Positions 1-15,660 are shown, counted from the first letter of the stretch. The stretch: DNA of 32,627 nucleotides from Symbiodinium natans (GCA_905221605.1 CAJNDS010001137.1:1-32627); one strand, 5' to 3'. A program made the numbers and translations. Notes: generated by a model not told the origin, from the letters alone.

Positions 1-1080
1 TTGAAAACTTATATAGGGTTTGTATAGCGCAGTGACTGTTTAGTGTTTGTGTGTTCTTGGCTGTTTGCAATCCTGGTCACAGGCACTGGCGGGGCGGCCT
101 TAGAGCGGCGTACAGAGCACGTTAAAATTCGAAACCCAGATTCGGGCCAACATTTTGGATTGCATTTTTGAGAGACAAATATATTGAGCGTTGTGGAATC
201 AATTTGAACATTGTCGGATATAGAGGAATTCACGTACAAAGCACGTTAAAGCTCGAAACCCAGATTCGGGACACAGGAGGTTTAAGTGAATTGTGCCTTT
301 AATTCAATTCCCTAAAGGCCTGAACCCCTGAATTCTGGTAAGCAAGGGTTTAGATAAATACTTGAACATTTTGAGGAATTTTGTGTTTAAGTAAATTGAG
401 GCAAGGGGAGAGGTATAGGAGAGGGTGGGGGGGAGACAACGGAGACAAGATGCTCAGGAACCGCCAGGAACCCGGCAAAGGAAGACAAAGGGAGACCATG
501 GGAAACAAAGGGAGCAGGAACCCGGGAAAGGCCACCCACGAGAAGGAAACAAAGGGAGACAATACGCTCAGGAACCCGGCAATGGCCACCCATATGAAGG
601 GAGACAAAAGAAGACAAAGGGAGACAAAGGGAGACAAAGGGAAACAAAGGGAGACAAGACGCCCAGGAACCCGGCAAGGGCCACCCGCATGAAGGGTAAT
701 CGAATTGGCCACAGAAATCTGAGGCTGAGGGAATGGGCCAACAATCTCAAACCGAGTTAAATATCATTGCGCTATGGAATGAGTGCTACGGAAACAAGGG
801 TTTAAAAGGTTCTAGGAAAACTAAAGTACTTCAAGTGTTTAAAATGTTCCGAAGAATTTGGCGAAGGCAACTTTAAACACTTTTGTTTCCTCACAACCGT
901 TTGCAGATACATCTGTTTTCGGTCAAACCGTTTCAATTGGGGTTCAAATCGGGTGTAGAATTGCGGGTGCGGGGATGGACCGGCAAAGTCAAATCGAGTT
1001 TAGAAAAGTCTTTTGAGACATGGCCCGCTTCCTGGGGGGAGGGGGGGTCTTCCCGCTGAATTGGCCAGGGCGCCAGCTGC
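1..1080. other. 5' region: repeats, no gene seen
   Basis: Contains two copies of a ~40-base direct repeat (GCACGTTAAA...CCCAGATTCGGG) at about 109-150 and 233-273, then the purine-rich minisatellite. From 700 to 1080 I see no convincing coding segment. Confidence 0.6.
430..700. repeat. Purine-rich degenerate minisatellite
   Basis: GGGAGACAAA-type 10-base units are nested in a longer period marked by CAGGAACCCGGCAA followed by GGCCACCC. Open frames on both strands here follow from the repeat and are not taken as genes. Confidence 0.8.
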
Positions 1081-1084
1081 GCTG

Positions 1085-1246
1085 GCGAACCCTGAACCCT
1101 GAACCCTGAACCCTGAACCCTGAACCCTGGCCCTAAACCCTAAACCCTAAACCCTAAACCCTAAACCCTAAACCCTAAACCCTAAACCCTAAACCCTAAA
1201 CCCTAAACCCTAAACCCTAAACCCTAAACCCTAAACCCTAAACCAT
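1085..1246. repeat. CCCTGAA then CCCTAAA telomere-like tract
   Basis: Five CCCTGAA-type units switch to a long run of CCCTAAA, the complement of TTTAGGG. It is internal, not a chromosome end, as ordinary sequence follows on both sides. Confidence 0.95.
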
Positions 1247-1309
1247 AAACCACTACAATAAAACACCTAAAACCGAAACAATAAAACACTTAAAAACTAA
1301 ACCTTATAA

Positions 1310-1740
1310 CCCCTCCCCCTGGTTAGGAGGGTGTCGGAGTTGGAGAGGCGTCTTGGGCAAGGGCGCACCACAGTCTTCTTGCTGAGGGGTTTAGAGTTCA
1401 GGGTTTTAGGGTTAGGGGTTTCGTGTTTAATAGGGTTCAAGGATTAGGGTTTAGGGTTTTCGGCGTTCAGGGTTAGGGGTTTTAGGGTTCCCAGTTTCGC
1501 TGATGACGGGGGGGGGGGGGGGGGGGGGGAAGGGCGGGCGGAGGGTGTAGGGTTCAGGGTTTTTTTGGGTAGAGGGATTGGTTTTAGGTTCTAAGGACTA
1601 GGGTCTAGGATTTAGTGTGGTTTTATGGTTAGCTATTTGGAATCACCGACTGACAGGTTTGGTTGTAGGGTGGAGGGATTGGTTTTACGTTCTAGGGTCT
1701 AGGAATCAGTGCTTTTGTATCGCTGTTTATTTGGAATCTG
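1310..1740. other. Degenerate TTTAGGG-related sequence with a poly-G run
   Basis: No gene seen. Scattered TTTAGGG variants, a G-run near 1508-1530, and two related segments (GGATTGGTTTTAGGTTCTA and GGATTGGTTTTACGTTCTA) about 100 bases apart. Confidence 0.6.
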
Positions 1741-1750
1741 ACTGACAGAT

Positions 1751-1939
1751 TTGGTCTCAGGACCGAGATGCGCTCATTGCATTGAGAACTCTGTGATTAG
1801 ACGCTGTTGTGGAAGCGTCTTGCCTTGCGACGCGATTGCAGATCTCGGATTTGCCCGCTTTTTGAGAGGAGCACCTCCAGCGGTTCTGGAGAGTGCCTCA
1901 CCAGTGAACGCTGAACCTCACAAGGGCTCAGGGCTTTAA
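1751..1939 (+). other. Weak open frame, 62 codons
   Basis: Open on the plus strand, with a protein-like end (ADLGFARFLRGAPPAVLE). A second overlapping frame (LLWKRLALRRDC...) reads equally well, so this may be an exon of unknown frame or non-coding. No function is suggested. Confidence 0.15.
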
Positions 1940-2162
1940 GGTTTGAGGTCTATAGGCTTGGGGTTCAGGGTTTGGTGGTTCAGGGTTTAGGGTTTCGAAG
2001 CCATATAAGCCCCCAAACCCTAAACCATACCTTGAGAACCCAAAGCCTGGAGAATCCTGTAAGGGGCTGCAGTAGTCACAACCTACAAAAAAAACTAGGT
2101 TCTGGGTCCTCCGGGTAGGGTTCACCCTAAACCCTAAACCCTAAGGTCTAAGTTGGCTGCCA

Positions 2163-2241
2163 GTCAGCACAAAGCGAGGCCTTCGAGCGTCGCTCCGCCG
2201 AGACGCGGCAAAGGATCCGCGACGATCGGCGGAGGCAGGGA
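2163..2241 (+). other. Exon-like island
   Basis: GC-rich segment between CCCTAAA and TTTAGGG tracts. The best plus frame has high third-position GC and a charged helix-like translation (QSEAFERRSAETRQRIRDD). A GA donor (CAGG|GAGC) would be needed at its end. No partner exon could be joined with confidence. Confidence 0.25.
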
Positions 2242-2243
2242 GC

Positions 2244-2318
2244 TTAGGGTTTAGGGTTTAGGGTTTAGGGTTTAGGGTTTAGGGTTTGGGGTTTAGGGTT
2301 TAGGGTTTAGGGTTTAGG
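2244..2318. repeat. TTTAGGG tract
   Basis: About ten TTTAGGG units, one of them TTTGGGG, directly after the exon-like island at 2163-2241. Confidence 0.95.
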
Positions 2319-2537
2319 AGGGCTCAAATTAGTTTAAGGCTTTATATTCGGGTTTAGGGTCTTGGGCTTGGGGATAAGTATCAAAATTTTTCACCTTTAC
2401 GTATGTGCAATCACATAAAGGCGCAGTGTTACGTGTGTATATGTAGGCATGTAGATATGTATAGACCAAGGGTCTAGGGCTTCCATTTTGGCTTAGGGTC
2501 TCCTGTTGGGATTTTCGGTTGTTTAGAAAGCTTGTCT

Positions 2538-2727
2538 GGTTTAGGGTTTAGGGTTTAGGGTTTAGGGTTTAGGGTTTAGGGTTTAGGGTTTAGGGTTTAG
2601 GGTTTAGGGTTTAGGGTTTAGGGTTTAGGGTTTAGGGTTTAGGATTTAGGGTTTAGGGTTTAGGGTTTAGGGTTTAGGGTTCAGGGTTTAGGGTTTAGGG
2701 TTTAGGGTTTAGGGTTTAGGGTTTAGG
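2538..2727. repeat. Long TTTAGGG tract
   Basis: About 27 nearly perfect TTTAGGG units with single-base variants. It ends just before the first exon region of model A. Confidence 0.95.
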
Positions 2728-2808
2728 GGGTTGGTGTTTTGGGGCCTCGAGGCTGTTCACGGGCCTGCCCCGCTTATGAGAGGGTTTAGGGTTCAGGGCT
2801 TCCGTCAG

Positions 2809-9030
<6,222 letters not shown>

Positions 9031-9294
9031 CATTATCTCGCGGCCAAACCGCTTCCCTTTGCCGTAGAGAACCCCTAACGCCTAAACCCTAAACCCTAAA
9101 CACCCCTCTTTTAGAATTTCATCTACTACAGACTGTGCCGGTCCATTGCCTTATTGCGCACCCAGCTTAACGGTGTCTGGGCTTAGGGTTACTTATTCCT
9201 TGAGAACCCAGAGTCCACATTACTGCACGCTACCTCAGGACCCCGACACCAAAAAGAGGCTTTGACCAAGATCGTTTAAGGGTTTGGGTGTGAG

Positions 9295-9343
9295 ATGGCC
9301 AGGCCAACTTCTGCCGCAACTGCGGAATGCGACGGCAGGCGTG
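9295..9343 (+). CDS. Exon with FCRNCG zinc-ribbon-like motif
   Basis: A 49-base exon-like piece reading GQANFCRNCGMRRQAW, entered after GTGTGAG and left at G|GTGTTC. Short FCRxCG-RR motifs with two CxxC-type cysteines are ones I have met in dinoflagellate proteins; the second cysteine pair, if any, is not in this exon. It may belong to model B or to a separate gene between 9.03 and 10.1 kb. Confidence 0.35.
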
Positions 9344-9577
9344 GTGTTCAGGGGGTGTAGGGTTTGGGTGTCGGGTTCAAGGGCTTAGGGTTTACGGCTT
9401 GCCCCAAGCTGGAACCCTGAGCTTTTCTAGCCCTAAGACCCAAAACCTTGAGCACGAAACGGAGGTCAGATGCAAGCCCCTAAACCCTGGACCCTAAACC
9501 CTAGACCCTAAACCCTGAAGCCAAAACCATAAGCCCCTAAGCCCTAAGCCCTAAACCCTAAGCCCTGCCCAAGCCAG

Positions 9578-9640
9578 GTGCCTCGCGAAGGCTCCCGCCT
9601 CCGGCAGCGTCTGGGGAAGGCGCCGCTGGCTGCTCTTTCC
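9578..9640 (+). CDS. Exon-like segment
   Basis: Enters after CCAAGCCAG and leaves at CC|GTGCC. The frame that fits exon 9295-9343 (phase 2) has about 90% G or C in third positions (fragment CLAKAPASGSVWGRRRW). The alternative phase-0 frame (PREGSRLRQRLGKAPLAAL) fits the next exon at 10122. One of the two junctions must be wrong, or an exon is missing. Confidence 0.3.
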
Positions 9641-9780
9641 GTGCCTTAAACTTCCTAGGTAGGATAAGGCGGACCCTGAAAAGGGAACCCTTCTGAACCC
9701 TCTTCTGGCTCTCTAAAACAGGGACCTTATTCGGAGGGTCTATATCAATAAGGGTCCCCCTAATCCTATCCCCGAAAACT

Positions 9781-9887
9781 CTAAGGGTCCATGTACCCGT
9801 CTAGAGTTTACTCGGGCTTTAAAGGGGCTGCCATATATAGTAGCTTTAGGGCCCAAGTATATACGACATAGGCACATGTACCCTTAG
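9781..9887. mobile_element. Foldback element, family 1, copy 1
   Basis: Terminal arms CTAAGGGTCCATGTACCC and GGCACATGTACCCTTAG, inner arms CTCGGGCTTTAAAG and CTTTAGGGCCCAAG. Same family as 13042-13149 but diverged. Lies between exon-like segments. Confidence 0.6.
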
Positions 9888-10121
9888 GCAAAGGGGATTG
9901 TCGAGGTTGGCGGATAGGGCTTGGGGCCTTGAGGGGCTTACGGGGTGTAGGTTTTGCAAGGTGTCTTATGCTGAAGACGCTTCTAGGGCGTAAACCCTAA
10001 ACCCTAAACCCTAATCCCTAAACCCGTAACCCTAAACAACCCTAAACCCTAAACCCGGAACCCTAAACCCTAAACCCTAAACCTGAACCCGGAACCCTAG
10101 ACCCTAAAATGACTCTCCAAG

Positions 10122-12082
10122 CCCAAGAAGGCCGAACAGCTCCTGGGCTTCCGCGCTTGTTTGGGGTCCCAAGGTGGAGCGGAGACAAAAAAACAGCCTA
10201 TTGAGGGTTTAGGGTTTGGGGTGTAGGGTCTAGGGTTTAGGGTTTAGGGTTTAGGGTTAGGGTTTAGGTTTCAGGGTTTAGGGTTTGGGGTTTAGGGTTG
10301 CCTACATTTAAAAGCCCTAAATAAGGCTAAACCTTCCTAAGCTCTAGAGTTTCTAACAACCCTAACCCCTCGACCCGAAGAGTCTGTAGCCCGCACATCT
10401 CGACCCCTAAAGCCCTAGACTTCAAACCACCCCCCGCCCCCCCCATAGCCGCCCCAAAAGTTCTCACTAAAAGCCTAAATTTAAAGCTCTCGGGTCCGAA
10501 TTCCCCACTTCCCTCCCACCCCCGCCCTCCGGAAGCTGAACTAGGTCGTCACTGGGCATGTTTCAGAACTCCTTCGGCCGGGTAAACCCTATAAACCCTA
10601 TTAACCTTATTCCTGCAAACCCTCAAAACCCCAATGGTCAGGTGCTGGGGTGCACGTCTGCCATCCCGTCAGATCGTTGGCTGCATGGGCCATTCTGGCA
10701 GTTCGGTCTGGGTTCACCTCCGTTTTGGGTCTGGAGTTTAGGGTCTGGGGCCTACGGCTAGAGGGAAATATGTGTGTATGTATTACTTCAGATGCTAGTT
10801 GCGAAGTTTTGTATGTGTATATACAGAGCTCTACAACCCTGGGCCTGACTGCAGAATGAACTTGCTGCTCTTTCTGCACAAGGCCATGTTGTTCAAAGCA
10901 AGGCAGACCGCGCGCACAATTATCATGTGACCATGACAACTGCCTTGTATCTCCAGCGAAATGCCATAAGGGCCACAAACCTGCTTTGGTTGCAGGCTCT
11001 CATTTTAAACCGCTTTATCGGGTTCGTCGGTAACCCTACAGAAAGTAGGTCTCGGTTCTAAGGCGAATCAGCCCTAAACCTTAAACCCTAAGCCCTAAAC
11101 ACTAAACCCTGCTTGGAGGTTCAGGGTCCTGATTAACCCAATAATAGCTGTACGTATCTAACTTTACTTATCACCCAATTATAACCATGTTGGGGCACAT
11201 AGGGGGCTTCTAAGTAGGTTATCAGTACAGTCATTATTGGTGAAGAAGTACCCTGAACCTTCAAGTAAACCCGAAACCCCAAATCCTAAACCCTAAACCC
11301 TAAACCCTAAACCCTAAACCCTAAACCCTAAACCCTAAACCCTAAACCCCAAGCCCAGGATCAGGAGCTCCTGACCATCGCAAAGGAGATGCGCGAGGTG
11401 TCCGACGCGCAGCGTGCGCGGGCTGGACGCGGGCGGGCCAAGGAGGCCTGGAAGGGGTGTAGGGTTTAGGGTTTAGGGTTTAGGGTTTAGGCTTTGGGGT
11501 TTAGGGTTTAGGGTTCTAGGGTTTAGGGAGGCTTCGAGTAGGTGGAGGGAGACCTTCGAAGCTCGATAGCTTAAAATCTAAGTCCAAGGCGCTGTGTTTG
11601 AGGATGCAGGAGGCCCTTGCTCGGAGGGGCATGAGACGTGGCAGGGATGTAGATGTAGAGCCCCAAAGTGATTTCCCACCTTCTGTCATCTCTCTATACG
11701 GCGTACTACGCAAACCCGAAACAGAGAGAGAGAGAGAGAGAGTGTGAGTGTGTGTGTGTGCTGGTGCATATGACAAGCACTACGCAGTCCCAATGTAGAT
11801 ACATGAGCCTTCACTAGACTCTTCGCCATCAAGCTGCGGCGAATCGAATCAGGGTGGCCGCAGCAATACGAAGTAGTGGTGATCAGGATCGCAGAGCAGG
11901 ATCGAGCCACAGCGCAGTCAGATCAGCAGCAAGTTTCAGATCACCGAACTTGCACATCAGATCATCACACGACGCAGATCCGACTGTCCTCGTTTCTTCA
12001 CGGAATGTATATGATATACGGGTCAGATAATTGCTACGTAGCAGTATTCCCTTATGGCCCCTATATAGATATACTATACTAA
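10122..12082 (+). CDS. Model B: multi-exon gene, product not recognised
   Basis: Candidate exons: 10122-10206, 10567-10581, 10642-10721, 10855-11029, 11354-11456, 11527-11560, 11610-11702 and a terminal exon near 11818-12082 (stop TAA). Phases agree at all junctions up to 11702; the last one is unresolved. Fragments: KPKKAEQLLGFRACLG, NELAALSAQGHVVQSKADRA, NLLWLQALILNRFIGFV, QELLTIAKEMREVSDAQRAR, EPQSDFPPSVISLYG, GWPQQYEVVVIRIAEQ. Exon 10855-11029 is the most convincing, 58 codons ending in G|GTAACC. The introns hold CCCTAAA and TTTAGGG tracts and, at 11118-11259, a foldback element. Exon 10567-10581 is only 15 bases and may start further upstream. No domain recognised. Confidence 0.4.
11118..11259. 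mobile_element. Foldback element within a model B intron
   Basis: 142 bases with arms GGTTCAGGGT...CCCAATAATAGCTGTAC and GTACAGTCATTATTGG...ACCCTGAACC, imperfectly paired over about 35 bases. A related segment may occur at about 6290-6340. No coding capacity. Confidence 0.5.
11285..11350. repeat. CCCTAAA tract
   Basis: Nine CCCTAAA units ending in CCCCAAG, the predicted acceptor of exon 11354-11456. Confidence 0.93.
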
Positions 12083-12392
12083 CCCCCGAAACCCTGTTCT
12101 AGTTATTTAGACCCCTACCTGGGTTAAGCACAGACATCATCCAGCCGCTGTAGGGAAGGCAGCAGGCAGGCTTGTGAATGCTCAGGTTTTCAACCCTAAA
12201 CGGTTTGAGGGTTCAGGTGCTCGGTTTGAGGATTCTGGAGTGCGGGTTTGTCAGTTCCTCAAAACCTAAACGCTCAATTCGACTCAAACCTTAGCGCCAA
12301 AGAAGCCCAAACAGTGCAGCAATCACCAGAAACCTAAACCCCAAACCCCAAACCCTAAACCCTAAACCCTAAACCGCCCCAAACCCTATAAG
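12083..12392. other. Region after model B, no gene seen
   Basis: Mixed sequence with a few CCCTAAA and TTTGAGG units. I see no convincing exon. Confidence 0.5.
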
Positions 12393-12998
12393 ACCCCTGC
12401 CAACGCCGCACGGAGGCACGCTGGAGCCGCGCCCCCGAGCAAGCGCAGGCGCGGCGGGTCCTAGATGCAAGAGCTCGCTGGGCTTAGGGTTTAGGGTTTA
12501 GGGTTTAGGGTTTAGGGTTTAGGGTTTAGGGTTGAGGGTGTAGGGTTTAATTGCAAACGCTTGCGCGCGCCGCCTCGGCAGCCGGGCCGGCCCCAGGACA
12601 GGAAAGGAGGAAAGAGGGTTTCGCAAAAAAAGGAGGAAGCAGAGCGGGTGGGGGGGGGGGGGGTGGGGGGGGGGGGGGTGGGGGCGGGGGTGGGGGGGGG
12701 GGGTGGGGGGGGGGGGTTGGGGGGGGGGGGGTGGGGGTGGGGGGGGTGGGGGGGGGTGGGGGGGGGTGGGGGGGGGGGGGGGGGTGGGGGGGGGGGGAGG
12801 GGGTTGAGGCACTCCGCCTGTAGGAGCCACCGACAAGCGGGACCCTCCACGGCATCGGTTTGCAGCTCCTTGAAGGGATTGGGGGGGGTCCCACAGGGCG
12901 GGGGGGGGGGGTGGCGTCAGAAAATTTGGCAAAGGGTTGGGGGGAAGGAGGCCCGATCCGGGTCTGACGCTTCTCGGCAGGAAGCCGAGGCGAATTAG
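12393..12998 (+). CDS. Model C: exon-like segments around a G-rich tract
   Basis: Segment 12393-12457 reads NAARRHAGAAPPSKRRRGG, with a basic cluster like a nuclear localisation signal, and ends at GG|GTCC. A second segment, roughly 12549-12648, is basic in two frames (KRLRAPPRQPGRPQDR in one) and ends at CGG|GTGGGG. The G-rich tract 12649-12800 would be intronic. After CTGTAG at about 12822 follow EPPTSGTLHGIGLQLLEG in one frame and, ending at 12998, KEARSGSDASRQEAEAN-stop in another. Frames were not reconciled, so gene structure is uncertain; only the presence of coding-like segments is claimed. Confidence 0.25.
12483..12548. repeat. TTTAGGG tract
   Basis: Eight TTTAGGG units, then TTGAGGG and TGTAGGG variants. 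Confidence 0.93.
12649..12803 (+). repeat. G-rich GGGGTG low-complexity tract
   Basis: About 150 bases made almost only of G with single T and rare C or A. The Gly-rich and Pro-rich open frames it creates are not believed. In model C it starts at a GTGGGG donor-like site. Such a run should form G-quadruplexes on the plus strand. Confidence 0.95.
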
Positions 12999-13041
12999 GG
13001 TTTAGGCTTTAGGGTTTAGGGTTTAGGGTTTAGGGGTCTAT

Positions 13042-13149
13042 CCCTAAGGGTCCATGTACCTTATTGTTCTGTACTTGGGCCTTAAAGTCCCCAAATACGA
13101 GGTACTTTAAGGCCCAAGTATTCCCTATTAGGTACATGGACCCTTAGGG
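13042..13149. mobile_element. Foldback element, family 1, copy 2
   Basis: 108 bases with perfect 20-base terminal inverted repeats (CCCTAAGGGTCCATGTACCT) and perfect 17-base inner arms (TACTTGGGCCTTAAAGT). No coding capacity. MITE-like in structure; no target-site duplication could be identified with certainty. Confidence 0.75.
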
Positions 13150-13783
13150 TTAATTATGTTGTTTGTGTTTAGGATTTCATATTCAGGGCTTACAGGATTT
13201 CAGCGTCTAGGGATTATTCGGGTTTTTTGAGAGAAAAGTTGAAGCCTCCCCTGAAGGCAAAGCTTCCCAACTGTGTACGCTGAACCGACCTTTAATTATA
13301 CATATTTTGCCCTCGAAGATGTCTTATATACATATTTTGCCCTCGAAGATGTCTTGTTTATATACATATATAGATATATCTATGTACCTGGTTACTTCTC
13401 GAAATGATGGTCCCTTCTGTGGTCTACAACTACAAGGCGGCCCGTATATATTCGGGGTACTCAAAAAGAGACCCACGGAACACCGAAGCCCTGAACCCTA
13501 AGCCCCTAAACCCCAAACCCGCAACCCCTTATATATAGTCTCGAAACCTCGAAACCCCCACACCCTACGCCCCTAAACCCCAAAACTCAAAACCCCTAAG
13601 CCCCAGACTCCTCGGCTATCCCTGAACTGGATAGCCCCAAGCCCTAAACCCTAAACCCTCAACACCCCAAACCCGAAACCCCTAAACCCTAAACCCCTAA
13701 ACCTTAAACCCTAAACCCCTAAACCCTAAACCCTTAACCCTTAACCCCTAAACCCTAAACCCTAAACCCTAAACCCTCCCCAG
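13150..13783. other. Mixed repeats, no gene seen
   Basis: Contains a short direct duplication (CATATTTTGCCCTCGAAGATGTCTT at about 13301-13357 in two copies), TATA-rich sequence, and CCCTAAA, CCCCAAA and CCCTTAA variants up to the exon at 13784. Confidence 0.6.
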
Positions 13784-13850
13784 GACTCGCCAGACCCGGA
13801 AGCTGTCCTCAGGCACTTCATGGAGCTGCCGCTTCGCCAGGGAACAGAAG
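13784..13850 (+). CDS. Clean exon between CCCTAAA and TTTAGGG tracts
   Basis: Begins directly after CCCTCCCCAG, an acceptor grown out of a CCCTAAA tract, and ends at G|GTTTAGGG, where the downstream repeat itself supplies the donor. The 22 codons read DSPDPEAVLRHFMELPLR and continue for a few residues. Phase 0 in, phase 1 out. The neighbouring exons of this gene are not identified. Confidence 0.45.
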
Positions 13851-14204
13851 GTTTAGGGTTTAGGGTTTAGGGTTTAGGCTTTTGGGGTTTAGGGTTTAGG
13901 GCTTAGGGCTTAGGGCTTAGGGCTTAGGGTTTCGTTCCATATTTTGTAGGGCCACTTGGGAGGGCGGAGCTTTACAGGGTGCAGCTTTTTGGGGCCTTTC
14001 GTGCCTTCCTTAGCAATCTCACAGCTACTGTTCTGTAGGTTTCTGAACAGTCCCATAAGGGCTTCTAAAATCGGAGCCCACACAAAACAGTGTGTTGGGG
14101 GGGTCCTTGAGGTGGGGCTCCCACTGGAAGTGGGTTTCTCTCACAGGTGAAGGCAAGTTTTTTTTTGGGAGGGCACCTTCAGATCTCCGTTGCGGAGTTA
14201 CATT

Positions 14205-14560
14205 CTGCACACACACACACATACATATTATGTATATGTATATGTATATGTATTTGTATATGTGTCTGTAGTTTATGTATATGTATATATGTATATATGT
14301 ATACATGTATATATGTATATATGTATATATGTATATATGTATGTATGTATATATGTATATATATGTATATATGTATATATGTATATATGTATATATGTAT
14401 ATATGTATATATGTATATATGTATATATGTATATACACAAAGAAAAAATATGTATATCATATCATATCAGAAAATGGTATATATATATATATATATTTAT
14501 ATTCAAATATATCTATAGTACAGACATATATGTATGCATATATATATATATAGAGACATA
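14205..14560. repeat. TATG/TATA microsatellite
   Basis: CA units followed by a long run of GTATATAT-type units and further TA runs. Tyr/Ile/Cys-rich open frames here are repeat artefacts. Confidence 0.95.
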
Positions 14561-14602
14561 TACCATATAGGCACCGAAAGCCCTGCGCTCGGTTTCTTTG
14601 AG

Positions 14603-14687
14603 GTTTGACGTCCGCGAGCTCAATGGCTGTCAGACGGCCATGAACGCATTGCCCCTCGGCGGAGCTCCGACTTTCGGAATTCAGCTC
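14603..14687 (+). CDS. Exon-like segment
   Basis: Enters after TTCTTTGAG and leaves at CTC|GCCCTAAG, a GC donor formed by the following repeat. Translation fragment: FDVRELNGCQTAMNALPLGG. Phase 2 in, phase 0 out. Partner exons not found. Confidence 0.35.
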
Positions 14688-14967
14688 GCCCTAAGCCCTA
14701 AACCCTCAACCCTAAACCCGAAACCCCCCCAAGCCCGAATCCCCTGAAGCCCTGCACGCCCCAAGCCTGACTTCTTGTGTGGCGAAGGGTTTGGGGTTTC
14801 GGGTTAGGACTGGGGTTCACAGGGTTTAGGGCTGCTTCATTCTTCAAGGGGCTTCTTGCCTGGGAGGTAGCTGAGGGTTGTTGTCCTACCCACAATCCTG
14901 GCTAACTGTCCTCGTATTGGCTACCGCCCTAAACCCTAAAACCGCAGCAAGGGTTTGGGGTTTAGGG

Positions 14968-15066
14968 TCGCCCTAAACCCTAAACCCTAAACCCTAAACC
15001 CTAAACCCTAAACCCTAAACCCTAAACCCTAAACCCTAAACCCTAAACCCTAAACCCTAAACCCTA
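14968..15066. repeat. CCCTAAA tract
   Basis: About 13 nearly perfect CCCTAAA units. Confidence 0.95.
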
Positions 15067-15121
15067 CCCCCTGATTAAACCCTGAACAACTCGAAGCCCC
15101 AAACGCTCACCTTGGGTGGAG

Positions 15122-15300
15122 GTTCTCCCGTTTCGGTGAGCTCAACATGTTGCACAAGGCTCGCGCCCCAGGGGTCCTCAACCCTAAGCCCTAAGCCCTA
15201 AACCCTAAACCCTAGCCCTAAACCCCAAACCCTAAGCCCTACAGGCGTTTGCCGCTCCTGCGGTGGTTAGGGCTGGGAAGCCGCCGGAAGCAACGCAGAA
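15122..15300 (+). CDS. Two exons joined across a 71-base repeat intron
   Basis: Exon 15122-15173 (fragment FSRFGELNMLHKARAPG) ends in phase 0 at GGG|GTCC. Bases 15174-15244 are CCCTAAG and CCCTAAA units ending CCCTACAG. Exon 15245-15300 starts in phase 0 (AFAAPAVVRAGKPPEATQ) and ends at AA|GTGTGC in phase 2. The minus strand of the first exon is also open with an AAG|GTGAGC-like donor, but third-position GC favours the plus strand. Confidence 0.4.
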
Positions 15301-15547
15301 GTGTGCTTACCCGGGACTCTATATACCTACAGCTTAGTAGTAGCTACCCTAAACCCTAAACCCTACTACCCTTAACCCTAAACCCTAAACCCTACTACCC
15401 TTGACTAGTATAAAGCTTTAGGTAAAGAGGGTCCAGGTAGGGGGGGTATGTCGGGGTTTGTGGGGCTTGGGGCTCAGGCTTACGGAGTTCCGCTAAAGTT
15501 CCTGAAGCAGTTTGGGCTCTTTCTTGTTCATAAAGACTTTTAGGAAG

Positions 15548-15640
15548 AAGGAAGCGAGAGGGAGAGAGAGAGAGAGAGAGAGCGACAGAGAGAGCGAGAG
15601 GGAGAGACAGACAGAAAGAGACAGACAGAGAGAGACATGA
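15548..15640. repeat. GA/GACA microsatellite
   Basis: GAGAGG, GAGA and GACAGA units, pur-pyr asymmetric. Non-coding. Confidence 0.9.
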
Positions 15641-15660
15641 AAAAGGACCAAAAATGAGAT

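Noticed and set aside
350-760. Overlapping 60-120 codon frames on both strands
   Set aside because: Produced by the purine-rich minisatellite, with Leu/Pro/Ser or Lys/Gly/Arg translations that repeat with the unit.
10607-10978. 123-codon minus-strand frame
   Set aside because: Overlaps plus-strand exons with consistent phases and canonical sites, and its second half is read across the TTTAGGG-related segment.
12512-12998. Pro-rich minus-strand and Gly-rich plus-strand frames over 100 codons
   Set aside because: Generated by the G-rich tract; only the non-repetitive flanks look coding.
14025-14570. Tyr/Ile/Cys-rich frames on both strands
   Set aside because: Artefacts of the TATG/TATA microsatellite.
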